A DNA stretch of 64,000 nt from contig OZ243919.1 of assembly GCA_965213885.1 (NCBI GenBank), positions 1-64,000 of the forward strand. The letters are read 5' to 3'. This document shows, piece after piece, positions 9,061 to 17,033 of this stretch. The translations under genes and the position numbers were made by a program. Each line of letters opens with the position of its first letter. Position 1 is the first letter of the stretch. The notes under the pieces are model-generated. The model was not told where the DNA came from and did not search any database. It was given only the letters and a program-made list of their open reading frames with translations. The stretch is from VYFG01 sp965213885 (GTDB lineage: Bacteria > Pseudomonadota > Gammaproteobacteria > Arenicellales > Poriferihabitantaceae).

Positions 9061-9824
9061 ACAGAGAAATGAACGGAAACCCGACCATCCGGCAAAACAC
9101 CGCCGCCGCCCTGCTTGGGTTCCTGACCCTGGGCGGCGGAATCGGGATCGTCACGGCCGCCGACGGCCAGGCCGTGCCCGTCGCCCGGAACCCGGCAAGC
9201 ATGGCAAGCATGAAAACCCTGCCGGCCGAGGCCGCGGCGCTGGACCGGGATCTCATCCTGGCGCGCCGCCAGCGGGATCTCCTGTCCACCCTGGCGGAGA
9301 TTTCCGGGCTCCTCGAGCAGGTCCGGGCATACCGCCAGCCGGTGATGTCGCTCCTCGACGGGAACCTGGTGCCCGGGGACCGATGGCGGGCGGCCATGGC
9401 TTCCATGCCGACGCCGGCTGCGTCCGACGGAGCCCAGGGGCAGCACGAGGAGATCCTCCAGCTCCGGGCGGAAGTGGAGTCCCTGCGCGCGGAGATGGCG
9501 CTTTTCCTGCAGACAGCCCCGCAGATGGTGATCCCGCCGCCCGTGGAGGATGGCACAGGCGATGCCCTGGAGACACAGTGGATTCCCGACCGCAGTGCCA
9601 TCCGCTTCGTGCAATTCGCCGGGGTCGGGGAGACCGGTGCGGGCGAAACCGAAAGGCCCGCGGTCTGGCTCGGGGCCGGGGACGAGAGCGCCCGGTTGGA
9701 GGAGGGCGGCACGATTCGCTTCGCCGGCCGCCTGATCCGCCTTGCGGCGCTCCGGCCCCTGGCGGACGGGCGTATCTCCATTGGCCTCGAGGTCGACGGT
9801 ACCCCCCGGACGATCCTCTGGTGA
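9057..9824 (+). CDS. pilP: PilP-family type IVb pilus biogenesis protein
   Basis: A 255-residue periplasmic protein. It has a signal peptide (TAAALLGFLTLGGGIGI then ADG), a helical region with heptad-like spacing (LDRDLILARRQRDLLSTL and EEILQLRAEVESLRAEM) and a short beta-rich C-terminal domain ending in GTPRTILW. Size, layout and position fit the PilP family of R64/PFGI-1 thin pili. It overlaps pilO by 4 bases. An IS30 element now separates it from pilQ, about 1.4 kb downstream. Confidence 0.78.
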   Translation: MNREMNGNPTIRQNTAAALLGFLTLGGGIGIVTAADGQAVPVARNPASMASMKTLPAEAAALDRDLILARRQRDLLSTLAEISGLLEQVRAYRQPVMSLLDGNLVPGDRWRAAMASMPTPAASDGAQGQHEEILQLRAEVESLRAEMALFLQTAPQMVIPPPVEDGTGDALETQWIPDRSAIRFVQFAGVGETGAGETERPAVWLGAGDESARLEEGGTIRFAGRLIRLAALRPLADGRISIGLEVDGTPRTILW

Positions 9825-10139
9825 TTTTCCGGCTTCCGTGGTGACCGTTCACCAACACGGGTCACACCAATAAACCGATCAAACTGCCCCGCTTCCACTC
9901 CGAAGTGCATCAGTCGCCGCGATCCCGGAATGAGGGCGTAGCCCGAATGGAGGGATCGCGGCGGCGGCGGAAAAAATCAGCGCCCCTGGCGCCCATTCCG
10001 GCCGGAAATGGCGTCAATCTCGACTCCGGGGATCCTGACAGAGGCTATTTTCCAACGCAAGGGCCTGCCCGGTGCCTTCCGGCCGAGCGGGGCCCCTCCC
10101 GTTGGTCACAGGAGTTCCGGACCGGCGATGTCGCCCCCT
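9825..10139. other. Non-coding interval between pilP and the IS30 transposase
   Basis: No gene is visible. Just after pilP is a dyad (GGTGACCGTTCACC, 9841-9854). It could be part of a terminator, or the left end of the IS: read inward it weakly resembles the sequence at 11145-11160 across the element. A G/C hairpin-rich stretch (9919-9975) and a repeat shared with 22025-22064 (see 10035-10062) follow. The IS30 left boundary cannot be fixed by eye. Confidence 0.4.
10035..10062 (-). repeat. REP-like repeat, copy 1
   Basis: Read on the minus strand this is CCTTGCGTTGGA, a 5-base spacer, then GCCTCTGTCAG. The same two blocks with the same spacing occur on the plus strand at 22037-22064, next to the luxR-type gene. 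Similar bases continue outward on both sides (ATC then CCG). Both copies are intergenic, which suggests a dispersed extragenic repeat rather than coding conservation. Confidence 0.5.
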
Positions 10140-11114
10140 TCAGGGTGGGACCAGCGCCCCGGCGAAGACCTCCGCAGGCGTGCGATACCCCAGCACCTTG
10201 CGGGGTCGGTGATTGAGCCGATCTTCCACCGCCCGGACCTGCGCCTCCGTCACCTGGCGGAAGTCCGTCCCCTTCGGGAAGTACTGGCGCACCAGGCCGT
10301 TGGTGTGTTCGTTCAGTCCCCGCTCCCAGGAATGGTAGGGAGTGGCGAAGTAGAAGCCCGCTCCCAGCGCATCCGAAATCCCCCGGCGCCCCGCAAACTC
10401 CTTACCATTGTCCGCCGTGAGGGTGTGGACCCGCTCCCGAATCGGCCCCATGCGCCGGGTGAGCGCCGTGGTCACCGCCGCCGCCGTCTTCACCTCGACC
10501 CGCTCCAGGAATGTAAACTTCGAACCCCGGTCCACCGACGACACCAGAGCGCCCCGGTGCCTCGCTCCGATGATCGTATCGAGCTCCCAGTCCCCGATCC
10601 GGGACTTCTCCTCCACCACCCAGGGACGCTCGCCAATGTCCACCCGGCCGGGTATGTGACCGCGTCCGGCATGCCGCCCACCGCGCCAGTTCGGCTTCTT
10701 GCCACGGCGACGCAGGTGCCGGTACAGGGTGCCTCCCGTCCGTCGGTCTGCCCGTACATGCTGGTAGATCCACTCCTTCCCCGCCATCACCTCGCCCCGC
10801 TGCCGGTACCGGCCCGAAATCTGTTCCGGGCTCCATCCTTCACTCAGCCGTTCCTCCACCGCCTCCCAGCGCTCTGGCGTCATCTTGCGCGGTACCGCCG
10901 AGGCTTCATGGCGCCGGGACGTCGCCTTGCCATGGGCCTGCTTGGGCCGGTAGCCCCGCTGCCCCCGGTTGCGCGATATCTCCCGGGAGATCGTCCCGGG
11001 GTCCCGTCCGAGATCGTGGGCAATCTCCCGTTGCGACAGGCCCCTATGCAACAGGGTGTTGATCTGGCATCGTTCGCAATGGGTCAGGTGGTGGTAGCCA
11101 ACAGGCATCGACAA
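10140..11114 (-). CDS. IS30-family transposase
   Basis: A 324-residue DDE transposase. The N-terminal helix-turn-helix reads CERCQINTLLHRGLSQREIA with the typical DPGTISREI recognition helix. The catalytic domain has the first Asp in WELDTIIG, the second in TADNGKEF and the Glu in SWERGLNEH, and the family signature NGLVRQYFPKGTDF follows. The length is normal for IS30 and the gene looks intact. It lies opposite to the pil operon, between pilP and pilQ. No clear terminal repeats or target duplication could be identified by eye. Confidence 0.92.
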   Translation of the reverse strand: MSMPVGYHHLTHCERCQINTLLHRGLSQREIAHDLGRDPGTISREISRNRGQRGYRPKQAHGKATSRRHEASAVPRKMTPERWEAVEERLSEGWSPEQISGRYRQRGEVMAGKEWIYQHVRADRRTGGTLYRHLRRRGKKPNWRGGRHAGRGHIPGRVDIGERPWVVEEKSRIGDWELDTIIGARHRGALVSSVDRGSKFTFLERVEVKTAAAVTTALTRRMGPIRERVHTLTADNGKEFAGRRGISDALGAGFYFATPYHSWERGLNEHTNGLVRQYFPKGTDFRQVTEAQVRAVEDRLNHRPRKVLGYRTPAEVFAGALVPP

Positions 11115-11236
11115 TCCTCCGTTGTAGCAAACAGAGATTGTTGACCATCACCTGGCCCGCCGCAATCCGCTCTCCTTCAAGCACTCAGGCGACTTATCCG
11201 GTGTTGCACCTCACAGTGGAACGGGGGCTGAAAAAA

Positions 11237-12862
11237 ATGTTCGGATTCAGAAGAAAACAGGAACAGGAGGCGGATACCGGCAGCCGCCAGGCCATGCGCT
11301 CCGGGTCCGCGCCTGCCGGCGGAACCAGCAATCCGACCGGAAATTCTGCCGGAAAGACCCGACCGTCGCCGACGCTGATCCGCGAGAGTCGGAAGTTCAT
11401 TACCGACACCGGCCTCCAGGACCGGGCGCATGTCGACGACCTGGGCATCCTCCATGCGGTATCCGGCACGGACCCGATGTTCCTCAGGTCCCTGCAACAG
11501 ATGTTGGCCACGCCGGCGGGCGAGGCCGAGGTCCGGTTCCTCGCGCCCCACGAATTCCGCCAGATGGTCCAGGCCCGGAGCCAGCCGAGGAAGAAGAGCG
11601 GGTCCGAGACCGTGCGGGCGGCCCGGCAGGCGAATCTCGCCGTAGACCACGTCCTCGGACGGGCCATCGACGCGAAGGCCAGTGATTTCTACCTCGACAT
11701 CCGCAACCTCGACGATATCGCCGTCCTGTCCATCCGTACCTACGGCATCGTTCGGGAGATCGACCGGATGAACGCCCAGGCCGGCCGGGAGATCGCCACG
11801 GGCCTGTTCAGCCGGTCGGAAAACGATTCCTGGGAGGACATCACGCCGTCGGACACCTCCTTCAGCCACTGGCACAGGGGCAAGCTCTACCGGGTCCGCG
11901 CCAACTCCCTGCCGGAGGTTCGGGGCGCCGCGCTGTCCTGCCGAATCCGGGATCCGCAGTTCGTGCTGCCTCTCGGCGAGGCGGGCTACAACCCCCGCCA
12001 GCAGGGTTACATCGCCCGCATGTGCCGCTCTCCGGGCGGGTTGATCCTGGTGACCGGGGAAACCAACTCGGGTAAATCCACCACGCTCGCCTCCCTGATG
12101 AAGGACACGCCCCGGGGGCAGCGGATGATTGAGATTGCGGACCCCGTGGAAGTGGAGTTCGACAACGTGACCCACTGCGAGATCGACCACCGGCGGGAGG
12201 ACCCGGAGGCCTTCTTCGGGAAAGTCCTGGCGAGCACGGTGCGGCAGAACCCGGACGCGCTGGTGCTGGGAGAAATCCGCGACGAGCGCACCGCCCGGGC
12301 GGCCCAGAACATGGCCATCCAGGGCAAGCGGGTGTTCTCGACCCTGCACACACAGAGCTGCGTCGCCGCGATCCCGCGGCTGACCAACCTCGGCATCGAT
12401 CCGCACCTGCTCACATTGCGGGAATTCATCGCCGGGATCGTCAACCAGAACCTGGTGCCCCTGGTATGTCCGGACTGCTGCCGGCAGGAGCCCGCGGATC
12501 CGACCCTGACGGATCGCTACCGGGCCCTGTTCGGCGACAACGCCCGCTATGTGAACCCGGATGGATGCGGTTCCGGCAACGACCGCTGCGTCGGAGGAGT
12601 GATCGGCCAGACCCTGGTGGCGGAAGTCCTGCCCCTCGGTCTCGACCGCAAGGAGGCCCACCAGCTGATCGGCTCGCACCGCCTGTGGCAGCTGCAGGAG
12701 TACATGCAGAAGGAATTTGGCGTCCAGACCAAGCAGGAGCATGCCCGGGACAAGGTGCTGGTGGGACTCATCGACCCCGAACTTGCCGAGGCCATCATCG
12801 GCGAGTGGAGCGCCGATGTCCGCGCAGCTCCGGCAACCCCCCAGATCGGAGGTGCATCATGA
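11237..12862 (+). CDS. pilQ: PilQ-type pilus extension ATPase
   Basis: A 541-residue GspE/VirB11-type ATPase that powers thin-pilus assembly from the cytoplasmic side of the inner membrane. Walker A is GETNSGKS (about residues 274-281), the Walker B region is ALVLGEIRDE (341-350), and His-box-like STLHTQS follows near 369. A cysteine cluster CPDCC near 411 resembles the zinc-binding insertion of many GspE proteins. ATG 11237 was chosen because the frame upstream runs into IS30-flanking DNA. The IS30 sits about 120 bases upstream, so pilQ-pilV may now need a promoter within or beyond the IS. The stop overlaps the decoy pilR start at 12859. Confidence 0.88.
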   Translation: MFGFRRKQEQEADTGSRQAMRSGSAPAGGTSNPTGNSAGKTRPSPTLIRESRKFITDTGLQDRAHVDDLGILHAVSGTDPMFLRSLQQMLATPAGEAEVRFLAPHEFRQMVQARSQPRKKSGSETVRAARQANLAVDHVLGRAIDAKASDFYLDIRNLDDIAVLSIRTYGIVREIDRMNAQAGREIATGLFSRSENDSWEDITPSDTSFSHWHRGKLYRVRANSLPEVRGAALSCRIRDPQFVLPLGEAGYNPRQQGYIARMCRSPGGLILVTGETNSGKSTTLASLMKDTPRGQRMIEIADPVEVEFDNVTHCEIDHRREDPEAFFGKVLASTVRQNPDALVLGEIRDERTARAAQNMAIQGKRVFSTLHTQSCVAAIPRLTNLGIDPHLLTLREFIAGIVNQNLVPLVCPDCCRQEPADPTLTDRYRALFGDNARYVNPDGCGSGNDRCVGGVIGQTLVAEVLPLGLDRKEAHQLIGSHRLWQLQEYMQKEFGVQTKQEHARDKVLVGLIDPELAEAIIGEWSADVRAAPATPQIGGAS

Positions 12863-12990
12863 GCGCCGGTTCCCTGGGTTCCCTGCGCCGGTTCCTGAAA
12901 CTGAACAAAACCGCAACCCCCCAGGCCGGAGGTGCATTGTGAGCGCTGGTCCCCTGGGTTCCCTGCGCCGGTTTCTGAAACTGAACAGGG
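12831..12990 (+). repeat. 80-bp tandem duplication over the pilR start
   Basis: Bases 12831-12910 and 12911-12990 are diverged direct copies with an exact 80-base period. Each carries the end-of-pilQ sequence GCAACCCCCCAG, a GGAGGTGCAT ribosome-binding site, a start codon (ATG in copy 1, GTG in copy 2) and the first 16 pilR codons. Because 80 is not a multiple of 3, copy 1 cannot read into pilR and ends at a TGA overlapping the true start. Confidence 0.9.
12859..12942 (+). CDS. 27-codon decoy copy of the pilR start
   Basis: The first copy of the tandem duplication encodes a 27-residue peptide beginning MSAGSLGSLRRFLKLN, nearly the same as the first 16 residues of PilR. It has a perfect GGAGG 6 bases before its ATG and overlaps the pilQ stop (ATGA). 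Its TGA (12940-12942) overlaps the GTG start of pilR. It may act as a coupling leader that reloads ribosomes at pilR, or be a neutral relic. Confidence 0.55.
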   Translation: MSAGSLGSLRRFLKLNKTATPQAGGAL

Positions 12991-13979
12991 ACGATCGGCG
13001 GATGTTCTATCGGCTGCTGTCGGCGCAGATCGACGCGGGCTTCGTCGCGACCCGGGCCTGCCGGGAACTGGCCGAACTCGACGGGCTCCCCGGCGGCATC
13101 CGGACACTCGCCGGGGCCGGCGGTCAGTCCGAGCGCGAAGGGCGCCCCGCGGTCGAGGGCATGGCACTGACCGGACTGCTGCCCCCGGAGGACGTGGCCG
13201 TCCTGGCCCTGGCGCAGAAGTTCGGCTCCCTGCCCGAGGCCCTGAAGCGCCTGGCGAACCCGGACGAGCAGGTTCCCGGCGTCCTCGGCCGGGTGCTGGC
13301 GCCCAACCTCTATTTTGCGACGGTTCTCGGGATTCTGGTCTTCCTGATCATGAGCGCGTCGGGCTTCTTCGAGCGGATGCGGTTTCCCGGGGACGGCAAT
13401 CCCCTCTACGAGGCGTCCCTTCTGCTGCAGCGCTGGGCGCCCACCGTGCTTTGGGGGACCGGGCTGCTGATGACCGTCGTCCTCTGGGTCGTGAAACGCT
13501 CGACGGCGGAGCCGCTCCGGAGGGTCATGGCACCCTTCGACGACATCGAGCGGCTCCGGATCGGTATCCGTTACTGCCTGATCGCCGCCATGATGGCCAG
13601 GAACGGAGCGGTCGGGACCACCATCCTGGAGCACGTGGCCGACGTGTTCCGGAGCAGTCCGTATCTCAGGCACCATGCCCGGCAGGCCCACGGCCGCATT
13701 GTCACGGAGGGCACCCGGCTCGAGGACGCCCTCGCGGACGGCATCCTGAAGCCCCGGTACGCGGCCCTCCTCAAGGGCTTGGTGCCGGGGCGCGCACTCG
13801 ACCGCTATGAAACCGGCTACCGGACCCTGGCCGACGTCCAGCGCCAGATGCTGGACCGCCGGCTCGATGTACTTAACCGACTGCTCCGGATCGTGCTGCT
13901 CGCCGGCATCGTGCTCGGCTTCGCGCAACTGTTCGACGGGATCTACAGCATGTACGACAACGTGAGCACCTACAGCTAA
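12939..13979 (+). CDS. pilR: PilR-type inner-membrane pilus platform protein
   Basis: A 346-residue GspF/PilC-type protein (T2SSF fold). It has a cytoplasmic helical domain (about 20-115) and three hydrophobic segments: YFATVLGILVFLIMSA, VLWGTGLLMTVVLWVV and LLRIVLLAGIVLGFAQL. The spacing is typical of the polytopic platform protein that couples the PilQ ATPase to pilin extrusion. GTG 12939 is chosen because GGAGG lies 6 bases upstream and the N-terminus matches the duplicated copy. The internal repeat typical of GspF is weak, which is usual for the PilR subgroup. Confidence 0.82.
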   Translation: MSAGPLGSLRRFLKLNRDDRRMFYRLLSAQIDAGFVATRACRELAELDGLPGGIRTLAGAGGQSEREGRPAVEGMALTGLLPPEDVAVLALAQKFGSLPEALKRLANPDEQVPGVLGRVLAPNLYFATVLGILVFLIMSASGFFERMRFPGDGNPLYEASLLLQRWAPTVLWGTGLLMTVVLWVVKRSTAEPLRRVMAPFDDIERLRIGIRYCLIAAMMARNGAVGTTILEHVADVFRSSPYLRHHARQAHGRIVTEGTRLEDALADGILKPRYAALLKGLVPGRALDRYETGYRTLADVQRQMLDRRLDVLNRLLRIVLLAGIVLGFAQLFDGIYSMYDNVSTYS

Positions 13980-14032
13980 TTTCTTTCAACTTCTCCTGAA
14001 CCATCCACAGAGATCCAACCAGATACACAGCC

Positions 14033-14563
14033 ATGAACTCAGCCATGAAACCAGCCATGAAACCAGGACACAACCCGATCAGCCCCACCAGAGCTCCGGT
14101 GACCCGGGACCGCCGGGACGCGGGCTTCAGTCTCGTCGAGGCCCTCGCCGTGCTCGCGGTCGCCGCCATCGTGATCGCCTTCGCCATCCCCAAGATCCAG
14201 GAGATGTTCTTCAACACCAACGTCGAGCAGGCCTATTCCGAGTCCGTCGACCTCATCATCGCCGGGCAGCGGTTCCGCAGTGTCAACAGCGACTACACCG
14301 GCATCACGGTCCAGAAACTCAAGGACGAGGGCTACGGCCTGCAGAAATACACCGACGGCACCGGCGAGAATGCCTACGGCCTCAATATCACCATCGGTCC
14401 GAAGAGCTCCAATGCGGATGCCGAGATCACCTACCAGTTCGATGCCGAGCCTGCCTGCGAGCAGATTCAGGCCCGTGTCGGGAACATCCAGGCGGTCAAG
14501 GCGGCGCCGGCGCCGGACTGCACGGGAAGCGGTCCCTATACGCTGACCTTCGAGATCAACTGA
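14033..14563 (+). CDS. pilS: Type IVb major prepilin (PilS-like)
   Basis: A 176-residue prepilin. A long leader of 31 residues ends in Gly before FSLVEALAVLAVAAIV. Cleavage at G31/F32 leaves Phe at +1 and Glu at +5, as in pilins that assemble into the filament. The long leader and the mature size near 145 residues are type IVb features. Two Cys near the C-terminus (EPACEQ and APDCTG) are suitably placed for the D-region disulphide loop. Three in-frame ATGs (14033, 14045, 14057) could serve as start; the first is used. The prepilin peptidase gene is two genes downstream. Confidence 0.85.
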   Translation: MNSAMKPAMKPGHNPISPTRAPVTRDRRDAGFSLVEALAVLAVAAIVIAFAIPKIQEMFFNTNVEQAYSESVDLIIAGQRFRSVNSDYTGITVQKLKDEGYGLQKYTDGTGENAYGLNITIGPKSSNADAEITYQFDAEPACEQIQARVGNIQAVKAAPAPDCTGSGPYTLTFEIN

Positions 14564-14573
14564 CCGGCTGCCC

Positions 14574-15029
14574 ATGTCGCTGCTTCGCACCGCCATCCTG
14601 CTCGGCCTGACCGCGCTCGTGGCCGCGGCGGCACTCCGTTTCTGGCTCGACAGGGTAGAGGAGGCGGCGCTCAGCGCGGATCTCGAGGCCGTCCGGGTCC
14701 TGGCCGTGGACTATGCCAGGCACTTCTGCGGGGCGTCCGTACCGGGGTCCCCGGAGAGCCTCGTGCAGGCGGCCACCCGGATCGGGCGGGACACGCCCGG
14801 CGTGACGGACCCGGCCCGGTGGAGCATCCGCCTCGAAGCACGGCCAGGGGGAGCGGGTCCCGGGTTGCTGGTGCGGTATTCCGCCAGTGCAGACGACCTG
14901 GCCAATTCCATCTTCAGCGTCCTGCCGGGGGCCAGCGCCGCATCGGGTCAGATCGAAATCCCCGTCCGGCGCAGGCAAGCCGGAAACAGTTCGGGGTTCC
15001 GCTGGCTCATGTCCGACGCGGGTTGCTGA
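14574..15029 (+). CDS. Unknown pilus-operon protein with N-terminal membrane anchor
   Basis: A 151-residue protein with one N-terminal hydrophobic segment (TAILLGLTALVAAAALRFWL) and a periplasmic part. In R64 the pilT lytic transglycosylase gene lies in this slot, but no transglycosylase motif is visible. There is no prepilin peptidase site either. It could be an unprocessed minor-pilin-like or assembly factor. The start lies 10 bases after pilS, so it is co-transcribed. Confidence 0.6.
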   Translation: MSLLRTAILLGLTALVAAAALRFWLDRVEEAALSADLEAVRVLAVDYARHFCGASVPGSPESLVQAATRIGRDTPGVTDPARWSIRLEARPGGAGPGLLVRYSASADDLANSIFSVLPGASAASGQIEIPVRRRQAGNSSGFRWLMSDAGC

Positions 15030-15070
15030 TGACGATGTTCCACACAACCGATGACTGACGCGGAGACGGC

Positions 15071-16168
15071 ATGAAAAGGATCGGAACAATGGCCATGGCG
15101 GCCGGTCCGGAAGACCAGGGAGTGTGGGGGGATCGCGTTGCCAGGCTCATGGGGGTCCTCCTTCTGGGCCTGGTCCTGTTCCTTGCCAACGACCATCAGG
15201 GCCTCCGGATATTCCAGCTCGTGCAGTGGGTTCGGCCGGAAATGCAGGACCAAGAACTGCTCTCATGGATGCATACCTGGTCGCTGGTCATTGGGCATCC
15301 GCTCACGCTCCCGGGGCTGGCCTGGATCTTCTTCATGGGCCTGATTGCCGGCGGGCTCCTGAACGTCGTCATCACCCGCACCCCGCCGCGGGAGGCTGTC
15401 CTGGCCCGCGCCCGGGCCTGGGCGGAACTCGGCTATGCCCGGGCCGCCGATCGCGAACTGGAGAAGGTCCCCCCGGACTACGACACGGGACGCTCGCGGT
15501 GCATCCATTGCACCAAACCCATTCCCCCATGGCTCGCGTTTCCCGTCGTCGGCTGGCTCCGGCTCCGGGGCCGGACCGCCTGCTGCGGCCAGACGATCCC
15601 GGTGCGGTATCCCGTTGTCGAGCTCCTGACTGCGGTCCTTTTCGTCGTCCTGGCGCGGCATTTCGGGTACGACCCCATCCTGCCCGCGCTCTTCATCTTC
15701 TCGGGGGTGCTGATCGTGTTGGCTGTCATAGACATCGAGCACCTGATCCTGCCGGATCGGCTGGTCCTGCCGCTCCTGTGGTGCGGGCTCGCGGTCAACC
15801 TGGGCGGCGCGCTCGTGTCCCCCGATCAGGCCGTCGCCGGCGCCATCATCGGCTTTGGGCTCTTCCGGGTCTGCCGGTGGGGGCACTGCCGGCTCACCGG
15901 ACGGATCGGCCTCGGCCTCGGCGACTGCAAGCTCGCCGCGGCGATCGGCGCTTGGTGCGGATCCATGGGTCTGCTCCAGGCCTCGATCCTCGGCACCGGC
16001 GCCGCGTTCCTTTTCGGCTGCTTCCGCGCCTTCGGAAAAAACCGGAAGGGCTGGAAGAACCGGGAAGGCCGCTACCTGCCCCTCGGGCCGTGGCTCGCCG
16101 GCGGAGCGTTTTTCCAGCTCCTCTTCCCGGATCTCATTCCCGGTCTTCTCGGCAGGCTGCTTGCCTGA
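15071..16168 (+). CDS. pilU: Type IV prepilin peptidase (PilU-like)
   Basis: A 365-residue aspartic peptidase of the A24 family that removes prepilin leaders at the inner membrane. Two Cys pairs (CIHC and ACCGQ) form the usual zinc-binding cytoplasmic loop. The catalytic Asp residues are in VIDIEH (near residue 221) and in the GxGD motif GLGDCKL (near 285). About eight hydrophobic segments surround them. The Cys loop suggests a bifunctional peptidase/methylase type, although type IVb enzymes do not always methylate. The substrates are the PilS and PilV-like precursors encoded on either side. Confidence 0.88.
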   Translation: MKRIGTMAMAAGPEDQGVWGDRVARLMGVLLLGLVLFLANDHQGLRIFQLVQWVRPEMQDQELLSWMHTWSLVIGHPLTLPGLAWIFFMGLIAGGLLNVVITRTPPREAVLARARAWAELGYARAADRELEKVPPDYDTGRSRCIHCTKPIPPWLAFPVVGWLRLRGRTACCGQTIPVRYPVVELLTAVLFVVLARHFGYDPILPALFIFSGVLIVLAVIDIEHLILPDRLVLPLLWCGLAVNLGGALVSPDQAVAGAIIGFGLFRVCRWGHCRLTGRIGLGLGDCKLAAAIGAWCGSMGLLQASILGTGAAFLFGCFRAFGKNRKGWKNREGRYLPLGPWLAGGAFFQLLFPDLIPGLLGRLLA

Positions 16169-16192
16169 AACCAATGAAACCAGTGAAATGAC

Positions 16193-17011
16193 ATGAACAC
16201 GACCAGCCGGATGGCATTGCCAGACCCCATCCTTGCCCGCGCCCTCCGCCAGGGTGGCTTCGGTCTGCTCGAAATCACCGCTGCCCTCTTCGTCACGGCC
16301 ATGCTGGTCGGCCTGTTCACCAGGGAACTGGAGCGGTCCTTCGAAAACGCGCAGATCGACCATGCCCGCGCGGGAATCCTGATCCTCGCCGAGGCCCTGT
16401 ACGCCTACCGGATCAACGAACTCGACAGCGCCGGCCGGCCGAAGCGGGAATGGCCGGCGGACTTCACTGCACTTCAGGACTACGCCCCATCCTTTGCTTC
16501 TTCTCCGCCCGGGGGGCGGAACGGTGTCGGTCAGCCCTACCGCGTGATTCCGCCATCTCCCCTGACCTCCAACGACCCCATCGAGGTGCGAACGGACATG
16601 CTCACGAACGATTATGCGGCACTGCTCAGTCGGGAATTCCCGGGGTATGCCACGGTGAGCGGCAGCACCGTCACCGTGGAGATCCCCGTGCCCGGGCACG
16701 AACCCGCCCGGGACTCGCTCCTCGCCCTGGACGGCAGCCGGGACATGTCCGGCAATCTGGGCCTGGCCACCAACGACATCTCCAATGCCGACGAGGTGCG
16801 CGTCAACACCCGGGTACAGGTCGGCGGCAATACCGTCACCCCGGGCCTCGTCGGGTTCCTGAACGGCGCCTACGGCGAGAGCTGCGGCGGCGGGGTGACC
16901 ATCAGCGGCAGTTCGACTTCCTGCTTCACTCCGACCTGCACGGCCTGCACTGCGGCCTGCCCCTGTCCGCCGCCGCCCGCCTGCCCGCCGCCGCCCATCT
17001 GTCCACCCTGA
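16193..17011 (+). CDS. PilV-like minor pilin with Cys/Pro tail
   Basis: A 272-residue class IVb minor prepilin. The leader ends RQGG before FGLLEITAALFVTAML, giving Glu at +5 after cleavage at G22. A region with NNVGQPY-like and IPVPGHEP segments is shared with the next gene. The last 35 residues are Cys/Pro-rich, with repeated CPPPP units and CTAC/CPC pairs. PilV proteins sit at the tip of thin pili and decide recipient recognition. Unlike R64 there is no sign of a shufflon (no inverted 19-bp sites, no rci recombinase gene); instead two pilV-like genes follow each other. The Cys/Pro tail is too short for a full adhesin domain and could be a truncated or disulphide-linked stub. Confidence 0.72.
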   Translation: MNTTSRMALPDPILARALRQGGFGLLEITAALFVTAMLVGLFTRELERSFENAQIDHARAGILILAEALYAYRINELDSAGRPKREWPADFTALQDYAPSFASSPPGGRNGVGQPYRVIPPSPLTSNDPIEVRTDMLTNDYAALLSREFPGYATVSGSTVTVEIPVPGHEPARDSLLALDGSRDMSGNLGLATNDISNADEVRVNTRVQVGGNTVTPGLVGFLNGAYGESCGGGVTISGSSTSCFTPTCTACTAACPCPPPPACPPPPICPP

Positions 17012-17033
17012 TCTCCATGACCCGGCTTACCGA

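Noticed and set aside
15124..16191. 355-codon plus-strand frame overlapping pilU
   Set aside because: Pro/Arg/Gly-rich shadow. The pilU frame carries the Cys pairs and both catalytic Asp motifs.
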